Positions 24,904-33,395 of a stretch of 64,000 nucleotides of DNA are shown here, one piece after another. Position 1 is the stretch's first letter. Each line of letters starts with the position of its first letter. The translations under genes and the position numbers were made by a program. The notes under the pieces are model-generated. The model searched no databases. It saw nothing but the letters and a program-made list of their open reading frames with translations, and was not told where the DNA came from. Source of the stretch: Chitinophaga filiformis (lineage in GTDB: Bacteria; Bacteroidota; Bacteroidia; Chitinophagales; Chitinophagaceae). The stretch spans positions 62,001 to 126,000 of the forward strand of contig NZ_JAKIRP010000010.1 in NCBI RefSeq assembly GCF_021646545.1, in the 5' to 3' direction.

Positions 24904-27900
24904 TGCTCATTATTTATAGGTTTCAATTCAAGTGCACGCGGGTCTATCTTCACATGCCTGATCCGCTGCCTGCGCCAGGTGTATACAACATGCACATAAC
25001 CATCAGCAGTCTGTATTACCGAAGGATAAGAATACTGGCTTACGGGCGATCCTTCCAGCACCAACGCGGCAGACCAGTGGATGCCATCATCAGATACCGC
25101 TACATTCAGTGGTGTACGCGCTCCTTTTGATTTGCCAGCAGGTGTCTTCACATGGTTGTACACCAGCAATTGTCTGCCATCTGCAAGTGTCACCGCATCT
25201 GTACCGGAATTGTTGTTAGGCAACGCTGTAGCGCTGAGCGGAGACCAGGTCTTACCATTATCCTCCGACCAGGATTGCACAATCGAACCGTCCTTACTTC
25301 TGCAGAGTATCTGTAGTTTACCCTTGCCGTGTTTTAATATGCTTGGCTGAATAACGTTAAATGTCTTTCCATCATTGATAGGGCCTCGCTTTGTCCAGGT
25401 CTTACCTGTATCTGTGGTACACTCAAAATGTACTTTCCAGCCCTTTCCTTCCGTGCTCGACGGAGAAATCAACTCGCCATTGTCCAGCAGAACAGGCTTG
25501 TTCTTTACAGGTCCCAGAAAGCCTTCCGGCAATGCCTGTGCAGCAGACCATGTCAGTCCGCCGTCAGCGGATGTCTTCATCCAGCCTTTCCATGAGCCAA
25601 CATTCTTTCCGGTTTTATAGAATAGCTGTAATGCACCACCGGGCACCTGGTACAGTACCGGGTTCCAGCAGGCTACCCGCTCTGTATCTGACATGATACC
25701 ATTAGCTACTTCCACCGGCATTGTCCATTTATCACCCATCTTACGGCTTACCCAAATCCCCACATCCGGATTTCTTTCTTTTGTACCACCAAACCATGCT
25801 GCGATCAGCCCGGCAGGTGTCTCCGCAATCGTAGCTGCATGGCTTTCGGGAAAAGGAGCAGATTCGAAGATGAACTCATCTTCCACAATACCTTTCTTCC
25901 ATGGCTGCTGCAGATTGGAAGTAAATACATAATCGCCCGATCCGATCCTGTATACAGCCCGGTCACCTTCCATTCTCAGGAAAGTGATATCTTTCACCTC
26001 ACTGATAGGTTTCCCACCCTCCTGTATATCCACCACAGCACGAGCGGGGATATACACGGAGGCGGTGGTATTCACAGGAACGGATAGTGTCCACGTAAAT
26101 CTGTTTATATCTTTTCTCCAGCTGCTGCGTACCGTACCATGCATAGTATGGAAAGATGCATTCACATAGTCCAGACCTCGAGCGAGCACAGGATTCATTT
26201 CCAACTGGCTGTAAGCAGCTGCGTTACTCTTTATTCCTGCAATATCTTCATACAACCATACCAGCAGATCTCCCAACAGCATTACATGGTTATGTGAATT
26301 CATAGCAGGAGCAGCGGTATTACCATTCCATAATTCCCAGATAGTAGTGGCGCCATTCTCCACCATATATCCCCAGCCGGGATAATCCCTGTCTGCCGAA
26401 ATCTGGTAAGCGATATCTGGTCTGCCATTACGTGTAAGACCGCGCATCAGCCATTGTGTACCAATAAGCCCGGTACTGATGTGACCCCCATATTTCAACA
26501 GCGTACTGTCTGTAATATGCTTGAATACCTGACTGCGAACGCTTGCAGGCACCATGTCAAACGAGAGCGGCAGCAGATTGGCTGTTACCGTATTATTGCC
26601 GTAATGATCTGTATGCAGGAAACGGTTATTAAAGGCTGTCTTAATGCTATCTGCGCCTGCTTTGAACATCGCCACATCAGACGGCCGCTGTAGTAGTCCG
26701 GCAAACCTTGCCATCATATGCAGATAGTGATAGTAATAAGCCGTTGCAATGAGAGTACCATCTGTAATACGGGAAGAATCTTTAGTATGGATCAGTTGTT
26801 TGGACTCAGGAGGTACACACCAGTCGCCATACTTATCTTTTGTCATAATACCTTCCTTCAGGTATTTTGTTCTCATATAATGCAGCCATTGTTTCATAGA
26901 TGCATAATGCCTGGCAACAGCCTGCAGGTCACCATACTGATCATAGAGCGTATTGGCGATCATCAGGTAAGTACCCGGCCAGGTCATGTTATCGGAATAG
27001 TAGTTCCAGTAAGCCGGCGCTACATCCGGAATAGCACCTTCTTTGGTTTGTGACTGCTCAATATCATCCAGCCATTTGGCATATAACTTCGCATTATCAA
27101 ACAGAAAGCTTTCTCCGTAAGCACCGGTAGCACGATCGCCCAACCACGGCATACGCTCATTTCGCTGCGGACAATCCAAAGGCATTCCTTTATAATTGCC
27201 CAGGATGCCCCAATAGGCATTTTTGTAAATACTGTTGATGGTGGGATCAGATGTTTCAAAAGCACCTGTATGCGCGAGATCATCACTGACCACCTGGCCT
27301 TCGAGATGGCTCTTTTCCAGCTTCCCTGGATAACCACTGATCTCTGCATAACGGAAGCCGTGATATACAAAAGCGGGCGCCCAGTTTTCTTCGCCCTCGC
27401 CTTTCAAAGTATAGATGTCTGTCACTTTCGCATCACGAAGATTATCTCTATAGAGACTACCATCTGCCTTCAGCGTCTCAGCAAAACGCATAACTACCTG
27501 CTGGCCTTTCTTCCCTTTTACCTTCAACTGCAACCAGCCGACCATATTCTGTCCCATGTCCACAATATATACGCCTGGTTGTTTTTCTTTGACAGAAACG
27601 GGACTTAACCTCTCCACTATCCGCATCGGTTCATTCATCTGCGCCTGTAATACACCAGCAGGTGCAGGCACTAGTTCTGCCTGTTGCCAGCCTTTATCAT
27701 TGAAGCCTGCGGCATTCCATCCCGGCATTTCTTTATCTGCATCATACTCCTCTCCGTCATATTCATTATTCGTTCTTATAGGTCCATCAGCAGTCAGCTT
27801 CCAGCTGGCATCACTGGTAATCATCTCCCGCTTTCCATCTGCATACAGTACTTCCAGCTGCAACAGTAAACGGGGATAACCGAAGGTGGTGATCTTATGT

Positions 27901-28688
27901 GGCTTATAAGCCTGCCGCATAGTAAAGAAGCGTCCATTTCCCAACACAGCACCAATCACATTTTCACCGTTCTTTAAGGCACTGGTAACATCGTATGTAT
28001 TATACTTTACTGTCTTACGAAAATCTGTGGGCGATTGCGACAACACCGCTGTACCCGTACGTTTCCCGTTTATATATAACTCGTATGAGCCCGGCCCTGC
28101 CACATAGATAGTAGCACGCTTAACAGCCTGTTTAACTGTAAATGGTTTACGGTAGTAACGGGCCGACAAGCGGGAAAACTTAGTATGTGCGCTATCCCAT
28201 GCAAAGCTGGTATCTGCACCGATCCACCTTGCTTTCCAATCGGATCTATTCAACAACCCCATACTCCATGCGTTCACATTACTCCATTCTGACTCACCGG
28301 CACTTGTCCACACTTTCACCTTCCAGTAACACTGCTGACGGCTTTGTAATGCTTTACCATTGTAGGATATATGAATGCTGTTTCCGGAGAGGATCTTTCC
28401 TGAATTCCAAAGATCCCCCTGATTGGCAGCCAGTTTCTCAGGAGTGGACGCCACCAGGATCTGGTAGGCGGTTTGTATGATATTACGCCCTGCGCCCGCT
28501 ATCTCCCAACTAAGGCGCGGACGGATAACATCAATGCCCTCCGGATTAACGAGCATCTCACAACGGAGATACTGCAGGGACACAGGACTTGTCTTAGATA
28601 CAATAAACCGGTCGTGCAATGTGTTGGCTACTGTTACCTGAGTAACACCAATCGTCAATAATATATAAACCAGGGCACGCATTATCAT
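24894..28688 (-). CDS. GH78 alpha-L-rhamnosidase fused to a sialidase-like (BNR) propeller
   Basis: This 1264-residue exported protein has a signal peptide ending TVAN. Residues about 35-910 are a complete GH78 rhamnosidase: PRLSWEI fibronectin-like start, YVAGPGSYELYINGKRTG, the acidic DCPQRNERMPWLGDRA (Asp505) and GYMVENGATTIWELWNG. From about 925 a second domain begins EDEFIFESAPFPESHAAT. It has WFGGTKERNPDVGIWVSRK and Asp-box-like blades such as TSADGGLTWSAAQ and SEDNGKTWSPLS, as in sialidase-fold (BNR_2) proteins. Sialic acid is not expected in pectin, so the propeller probably acts on another acidic sugar such as Kdo or Dha, or only binds (inference). It overlaps both neighbours. Confidence 0.87.
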   Translation of the reverse strand: MIMRALVYILLTIGVTQVTVANTLHDRFIVSKTSPVSLQYLRCEMLVNPEGIDVIRPRLSWEIAGAGRNIIQTAYQILVASTPEKLAANQGDLWNSGKILSGNSIHISYNGKALQSRQQCYWKVKVWTSAGESEWSNVNAWSMGLLNRSDWKARWIGADTSFAWDSAHTKFSRLSARYYRKPFTVKQAVKRATIYVAGPGSYELYINGKRTGTAVLSQSPTDFRKTVKYNTYDVTSALKNGENVIGAVLGNGRFFTMRQAYKPHKITTFGYPRLLLQLEVLYADGKREMITSDASWKLTADGPIRTNNEYDGEEYDADKEMPGWNAAGFNDKGWQQAELVPAPAGVLQAQMNEPMRIVERLSPVSVKEKQPGVYIVDMGQNMVGWLQLKVKGKKGQQVVMRFAETLKADGSLYRDNLRDAKVTDIYTLKGEGEENWAPAFVYHGFRYAEISGYPGKLEKSHLEGQVVSDDLAHTGAFETSDPTINSIYKNAYWGILGNYKGMPLDCPQRNERMPWLGDRATGAYGESFLFDNAKLYAKWLDDIEQSQTKEGAIPDVAPAYWNYYSDNMTWPGTYLMIANTLYDQYGDLQAVARHYASMKQWLHYMRTKYLKEGIMTKDKYGDWCVPPESKQLIHTKDSSRITDGTLIATAYYYHYLHMMARFAGLLQRPSDVAMFKAGADSIKTAFNNRFLHTDHYGNNTVTANLLPLSFDMVPASVRSQVFKHITDSTLLKYGGHISTGLIGTQWLMRGLTRNGRPDIAYQISADRDYPGWGYMVENGATTIWELWNGNTAAPAMNSHNHVMLLGDLLVWLYEDIAGIKSNAAAYSQLEMNPVLARGLDYVNASFHTMHGTVRSSWRKDINRFTWTLSVPVNTTASVYIPARAVVDIQEGGKPISEVKDITFLRMEGDRAVYRIGSGDYVFTSNLQQPWKKGIVEDEFIFESAPFPESHAATIAETPAGLIAAWFGGTKERNPDVGIWVSRKMGDKWTMPVEVANGIMSDTERVACWNPVLYQVPGGALQLFYKTGKNVGSWKGWMKTSADGGLTWSAAQALPEGFLGPVKNKPVLLDNGELISPSSTEGKGWKVHFECTTDTGKTWTKRGPINDGKTFNVIQPSILKHGKGKLQILCRSKDGSIVQSWSEDNGKTWSPLSATALPNNNSGTDAVTLADGRQLLVYNHVKTPAGKSKGARTPLNVAVSDDGIHWSAALVLEGSPVSQYSYPSVIQTADGYVHVVYTWRRQRIRHVKIDPRALELKPINNEQWP

Positions 28689-30565
28689 TCAGCTGTTTTG
28701 AGGGCTCTTATGTAAAACTTTGCAGTCCGGGACTCCTGTTCTCCGGCTTGTTTGAGATCATACTCCTGATCAGCAGGGGTATCTGCATCAGGAAAATGTC
28801 TAGGCTCACCGGTACGGAATACAATTCTTTCCAGTTTATCCACAGGTGCAAACATTAAACTCGTTAATACGTCTTTACCATTTACATTAATAGTGTAGAA
28901 ACGATTTGTAGTATTGATAGTGAGACGTACATTATACACACTATCTGGTGCATACTTCATAAAGTTCTTAAACCTGGCGCCTGCCTTGGCTTTAAAAACG
29001 CTATCTGCATCGAAGACCAGCCTAAGCCCCGGCCTTCCTTTTCCATCCTGCAACTCCACGTGCAAACAGCCATGATCATTCTGCGCAGCTTTCACGGTGA
29101 ATAATACTGTCAACTTTGTTGATGCCGGGAACAATCGCTCTGCCTTTGCATAATCAAAGGGGTCCTTGTCTTCCAGCATCAGCTGCGATTCCCCACCGGC
29201 AGTCGTCGCATCATTGGGCGAACCGGCATCCATAGGCACTACTCCAATAGATACCGGCGCCCAGCGGGGACTATAGATATTCCAGTTCTTCAGTGCATCA
29301 GCAGGTTTCATTTCAGGGAACACATCATTCACATGAGCAGGTGCTTTATCCACAACAGGTACCGGTATCATAGATACCCAGATATCTTCTTTATTCATAC
29401 TGTAGGTCACCCACAGATTACTATCAGCCGGCGTACCATTTCCCTCTTCAATACCTCTCACATACTGCGGACCATAAGATTTATAGTTACCACCATAACG
29501 CATAGGAGTGATCTCTCCATTCACCAGCAAGAGGTTTGTATAATCTATACCGTCCTGACTTACAGACAAGGCCAATGGCCAGCGATATTCAGAGGGATTG
29601 TACACTGTTGCATATCGTCCATCGGCAGTGCGTTGTCCCCATATCTTGGCATTGCTATTCACAAACCCTGGCGCACGTGCTACGGTTCCCCAGGTACGTC
29701 CTTCGTCTTTACTCATGCTTGTCAATGCATTCTTCCACAGCCCTACCACCCGTCCATCCGGCAGGTGATAGTAACAGAAAGCCTTGTATTCTTTATGGAT
29801 AGGGATCAGTGGATCATCTCTGTCTGCCTCCTCATTCCATTGCTGCAGCATCAGCGGTGTAGCCAGCAATTCATTACAGGCAGCAACAAAACCTTTGTCT
29901 TTACTGGTAGCATAAAAAGGGTATGATGTATTATCCTTATTCCATTTCTTATTATACCTGATAAAATAGATGGGGCCAAACTTGCCATCAGGCAATATTT
30001 CCCTTACTACGCGTCCTATCCCCTTTCCATCATTTGGATCATCTTTGGCGTCCAGGCAAATGCCATAATAACCCAATGCCAGCAGCCGGTTACTCTTCGA
30101 CACATAAAATCCCATGCGCTGGTGCATAACCGCCATCAGGTTCTTCGCTACACCCGGATGTCCTTCCTTGACAGTACCATCAGGAATTTTATAGGGAGGG
30201 AACAATAACACCGGCATACCCCAATTGTAACCATCGGCAGAAGACAATAACAATGTCTGTCCCGGAGGAATACTTTCGCCCTTCTCATCGCTCAGGTATT
30301 CCACATAAAAGCGCTTATTCCAATACGCCAACATAGGCGCATGATTGTAAGTCCATCCGATATTATCTCCCAACTCAGGATGTTCCCTGTTGGCACGCAT
30401 GATCTGTATACTATGCACTCCCATCGCCGGCCGCAGTTGTCCGTGATGATAGTCCACATTCACTAATGTATTGCCTGTATAGCGGATACTTTCCTGTGCC
30501 TTCGCAACAGTACTTAAGCATAAACTCAACATGCATATCGTTGCACTCTTCCTCATATCGGTCAT
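28685..30565 (-). CDS. Secreted beta-propeller protein with C-terminal sandwich domain, unknown activity
   Basis: This is a 626-residue exported protein with a signal peptide ending VAKAQ. The first about 420 residues contain repeated blades with Asp-box-like phrases (LLSSADGYNWGMPV, MSKDEGRTWGTV, SVSQDGIDYTN), indicating a sialidase/arabinanase-type propeller. The C-terminal part (about 440-626) looks like a concanavalin-like sandwich (LTVLFTVKAAQNDHGCLHVELQ, YTINVNGKDVL). I do not recognise a defined CAZy family. Four-base overlaps with the GH43-like gene before it and the GH78 fusion after it show it belongs to the pectin operon. An exo-acting glycosidase on a rhamnogalacturonan side chain is the best guess, with low certainty about chemistry. 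Confidence 0.7.
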   Translation of the reverse strand: MTDMRKSATICMLSLCLSTVAKAQESIRYTGNTLVNVDYHHGQLRPAMGVHSIQIMRANREHPELGDNIGWTYNHAPMLAYWNKRFYVEYLSDEKGESIPPGQTLLLSSADGYNWGMPVLLFPPYKIPDGTVKEGHPGVAKNLMAVMHQRMGFYVSKSNRLLALGYYGICLDAKDDPNDGKGIGRVVREILPDGKFGPIYFIRYNKKWNKDNTSYPFYATSKDKGFVAACNELLATPLMLQQWNEEADRDDPLIPIHKEYKAFCYYHLPDGRVVGLWKNALTSMSKDEGRTWGTVARAPGFVNSNAKIWGQRTADGRYATVYNPSEYRWPLALSVSQDGIDYTNLLLVNGEITPMRYGGNYKSYGPQYVRGIEEGNGTPADSNLWVTYSMNKEDIWVSMIPVPVVDKAPAHVNDVFPEMKPADALKNWNIYSPRWAPVSIGVVPMDAGSPNDATTAGGESQLMLEDKDPFDYAKAERLFPASTKLTVLFTVKAAQNDHGCLHVELQDGKGRPGLRLVFDADSVFKAKAGARFKNFMKYAPDSVYNVRLTINTTNRFYTINVNGKDVLTSLMFAPVDKLERIVFRTGEPRHFPDADTPADQEYDLKQAGEQESRTAKFYIRALKTAE

Positions 30566-31464
30566 TTGATCTGATTCAATATCTTCCGGCGGACTTTAAA
30601 CACTGTTCCATGCTTATGCCCTGCAGGCACTTTGATCTGCCCGTTGATGTCTTTAAAATTGTGAAAGTCTGTTGTACTCACCGCTCCATATCTCTTATTC
30701 CCATAATCATCATAATAGATCAGCCACTCTTTGCCACTCTTCAACACAGTAGGCCCTTCAGTGAGCTTTCCCGTGAAAGCAGCGGAAGCAGTACTATAAG
30801 GCCCTAAAGGATGTTTGGCAAAAGCTACTTTCAGGTCCCGCTCATTCCGGGTATTATCTTTCAGTACCAGAGTATACTCCTGTATGTCTGTCCTGACGAT
30901 CACGGCATCTATCACGCTGAAACCCGGATCAACAAACAGCCTGGCCGGAGAAAACGTTTTAAAATCTTTGGTAACCGTATAATACATCCGGTGGTTATTA
31001 TTCTCGTCCTCAATCCCTTTCTCAAAACGTCCGGGTATACAGGATGCCCACATGATGATGAACTGTTTTTCCTCTTCATCATAATACAACTCCGGCGCCC
31101 ACACATTTACAGTAGTAGGCTCATGCTCCATCACAGGAATGAACTGCTGCGGTTTCCAGTGCTGCAAATCGCTCGAATAAGTATATCCAAACCCTTTATC
31201 GCCTTTCCAGCTGGTAGTCCAAACCAGATGAAATGTACCATCAGGTCCTTTTGCAATACTGGGATCGCGCATGATCTTATCCTTGCCTACCACCGGCGTT
31301 AAAAAACTACCAGGCAGGCTATCCCAGTTATAACCGTCATAGCTGTAAAGGAAATGCAGACCATCTTTACCTGGCTCGTGGAATGAAGTAAACATATAAA
31401 CCTCTTTTCCTGATCGACAGGCGAAACAGGTCAATGCCAATATGTATATGATGAATTGTTTCAT
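30562..31464 (-). CDS. GH43-like lipoprotein
   Basis: This is a 300-residue outer-membrane lipoprotein: MKQFIIYILALTCFACRSG carries a lipobox with the acylated Cys. The frame is open further upstream through the repeat array, but the lipoprotein start at 31464 is clearly the right one. The five-bladed propeller shows the three acidic positions of GH43: Asp in RDPSIAKG, WAPELYYD, and Glu in TEGPTVLKSG. Phrases such as YSYDGYNWDSLPG and SSDLQHWKPQQF mark the blades. GH43 enzymes release arabinose, xylose or galactose. In this pectin locus arabinose or galactose is likely (inference). Its stop overlaps the next gene by four bases. Confidence 0.83.
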   Translation of the reverse strand: MKQFIIYILALTCFACRSGKEVYMFTSFHEPGKDGLHFLYSYDGYNWDSLPGSFLTPVVGKDKIMRDPSIAKGPDGTFHLVWTTSWKGDKGFGYTYSSDLQHWKPQQFIPVMEHEPTTVNVWAPELYYDEEEKQFIIMWASCIPGRFEKGIEDENNNHRMYYTVTKDFKTFSPARLFVDPGFSVIDAVIVRTDIQEYTLVLKDNTRNERDLKVAFAKHPLGPYSTASAAFTGKLTEGPTVLKSGKEWLIYYDDYGNKRYGAVSTTDFHNFKDINGQIKVPAGHKHGTVFKVRRKILNQIK

Positions 31465-31580
31465 TTCAAACCGTGGAATTTCGTTAACAATCAACCAACC
31501 AATGATAATTTCAAACAACATGCCGTTGCGGATAAACCCGGTTGGATACACGAACCGCGGGTTGTCCGCGCTACAAACAC

Positions 31581-31737
31581 GTCCCGGGGTTATCACCCCA
31601 TGCTACAAACACGCCCCGGGGTTATCACCCCGCGCCACAAACACGCCCCGGGGTTACACCCCGCGCTACAAACACGCCCCGGGGTTACACCCCGCGCTAC
31701 AAACACGCCCCGGGGTTACACCCCGCGCTACAAACAC
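31581..31737 (-). repeat. Tandem array of 31-32 bp hairpin repeats, five units
   Basis: CTACAAACAC recurs at 31571, 31603, 31635 (with CC for CT), 31666, 31697 and 31728, spaced 32, 32, 31, 31 and 31 bases. Each unit holds a CGGGGTTACACCCCG palindrome. A more divergent unit precedes the array (31554-31580), and an AACTCC-TAGC-GGAGTT hairpin follows. Units touch with no spacers, so this is not CRISPR. Related single copy: 14174-14205. Confidence 0.85.
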
Positions 31738-31828
31738 ACAACTCCTAGCGGAGTTGATCGGCTTAACGTCCATGCAGGGTTTGTATAGCGTCCGCTTACC
31801 TATCGTCAAAACCCCGGAAGTAGCGAGC

Positions 31829-31972
31829 GGTTTCAGATGGTAATTGCGGGCCTTCGGCTCTTCGGGGGGACGATTGCTAAAGCCTCATCGTGATGCTCAA
31901 CTCAACACGATTGCCAAAGTTCAATAGTACTCCGCTGCCGAAGAGGCGCCGACCGCAATACCATCTGAAACC
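31829..31972 (+). repeat. Palindromic repeat element, copy C (~144 bp)
   Basis: The arms GGTTTCAGATGGTA-TTGCGG (31829-31849) and its complement (31953-31972) close on the family core GGCCTTCGGC / GCCGACCGCA. The interior has two ACGATTG motifs and GAGGCGCCGACCGCA as in copy A (2227-2371, opposite strand). It ends 20 bases after the GH140-like stop codon. Confidence 0.75.
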
Positions 31973-31991
31973 GAAAGCGTATTCCAAAAAC

Positions 31992-33386
31992 TCACCTCAC
32001 CTTATCAATCACCAACACCCAATCATTCCCATTCTGTTCCTCTCCTGGCGGATCAAACACCATCACACCTTTATTCGCATACTCACCAATCCTGCTCATG
32101 TTCCCACTGCGCGGATCATACCATGAAGCCTTCACACGACTACCGGAAATCCGCCCCATATTCACTGGAACCTTACCACCAGTATACGTATAAACAAAAG
32201 CATAGTCCTTCCCACGCGTCGCACAAAGGCGTTTATATCCCGTAGCATTGTCCGCCACTAACGACTGATCAGGAACACGATCAGCATACCCCCTTGAACA
32301 GATCAGTTTCTTTAGATAAGCCATTTGCCCGGCACCAGGTGCGTGAATAGCCGTGTCCCAATATTCGCGCACACCATATACCCCAGGACCATCGCCATGC
32401 TTATGCATCTGCATAACAGCATTATGCCCGTAAGTATATCCACAGGCACCGGCAAACACAGACCAATAAGCATACCGACGCACATCACAATCCTTCCAAA
32501 ATGGCTCTTTCGGATCATGCAGCCCCTGCGGAATGCCCTCATAAGAAGGCTCGCCGTCTATAACCGGTTTAACTGGTTTCCTGTTATAATCAACATTGAC
32601 GTACTTCCAGTTATCTTCTCCGTATTTTTTGTCTGTAGCCGCAGTATCCTGATCATACCGGCGATGACCTGACTGGAACATGTTAAACGCCAGCCATGAG
32701 GCGTTATGAAACCAGTCGGACGACTGCGTACGTCCACGTGGATGGAATGTTACAAGATGCCCTGGATCTTCGTTATGTAAGGTATTGCCAACAGCCATCC
32801 AGACATTCATAGAATCGCTGCCCTTTATATCACCACCATTCATCCAGACAATATTCGGATAATCTTTATACCGCTTTGCCAGAAAAGACGCATAAGCAGT
32901 CGCTTCTTCCTCTGTCACAAAACCAGCTTTAACCGGACTTCCCCACACAGGCACCAATGCCATATACAACCCTTTCTCCGCTGCTTTGGCAATTACAAAA
33001 TCTATATGGTCCCAGTAATCATATTGCGTCGTATCAGCAAACTGGTTGCCGGAAGTAGTCAGCGGGCGACTAACATTCCTGGCGATCAGTGCAGAGTCGC
33101 CGTAGATATTGGCGGAGGTAACACCTGGCAATACCATCACCTGGATAACATTAAAACCTTTCTGCTGACGGTCGGTGAGATATTGTTCTGTTTCTTCCCG
33201 GGTCAGTCGTGTGAATAATAACCAGCCGGTATCTCCCAGCCAGAAGAAGGGTTTGCCATCAGTAGTTTCAAAATATCTGCCGTTGGCTGATACCCTCAGT
33301 GGTAACATCTTTTCTTGCTGGGCATCCACATAGGTTATCAGACAAAATAACAGGCAAAAAGTCACAGTACAGATCTTGTTCCGCAT
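31992..33386 (-). CDS. GH140-like (DUF4038) secreted glycosidase
   Basis: This 464-residue exported protein has a signal peptide ending YVDAQ. It has the DUF4038 TIM-barrel domain (about 28-360) and a C-terminal sandwich formerly called a putative collagen-binding domain (about 375-460). Typical phrases are GKPFFWLGDTGWLLFTRLT, GFNVIQVMVLPG, NIVWMNGGDIKG and PVIDGEPSYEG. The Glu in the last, and the acidic position of the WMNGGD motif, fit the acid/base and nucleophile sites of this clan. The characterised GH140 member is an apiosidase acting on rhamnogalacturonan II, so apiose release is plausible here. Ten bases separate it from the beta-helix gene. A 527-base gap with repeats follows. Confidence 0.8.
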   Translation of the reverse strand: MRNKICTVTFCLLFCLITYVDAQQEKMLPLRVSANGRYFETTDGKPFFWLGDTGWLLFTRLTREETEQYLTDRQQKGFNVIQVMVLPGVTSANIYGDSALIARNVSRPLTTSGNQFADTTQYDYWDHIDFVIAKAAEKGLYMALVPVWGSPVKAGFVTEEEATAYASFLAKRYKDYPNIVWMNGGDIKGSDSMNVWMAVGNTLHNEDPGHLVTFHPRGRTQSSDWFHNASWLAFNMFQSGHRRYDQDTAATDKKYGEDNWKYVNVDYNRKPVKPVIDGEPSYEGIPQGLHDPKEPFWKDCDVRRYAYWSVFAGACGYTYGHNAVMQMHKHGDGPGVYGVREYWDTAIHAPGAGQMAYLKKLICSRGYADRVPDQSLVADNATGYKRLCATRGKDYAFVYTYTGGKVPVNMGRISGSRVKASWYDPRSGNMSRIGEYANKGVMVFDPPGEEQNGNDWVLVIDKVR

Positions 33387-33395
33387 AACAGGTCT

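Noticed and set aside
31465..31596. 44-codon N-terminal extension of the GH43-like protein
   Set aside because: It runs into repeat DNA, while the internal ATG at 31464 gives a perfect lipoprotein signal.
31554..31737. Possible CRISPR array (31-32 bp repeats)
   Set aside because: Units are directly adjacent with no unique spacers and no cas genes are nearby; it is a simple tandem repeat.
31442..31843. Open frames through the GC-rich repeat array that look like Pro/Thr-rich proteins
   Set aside because: The apparent protein repeat arises from the 31-bp unit being read in three frames; no start context and no support.
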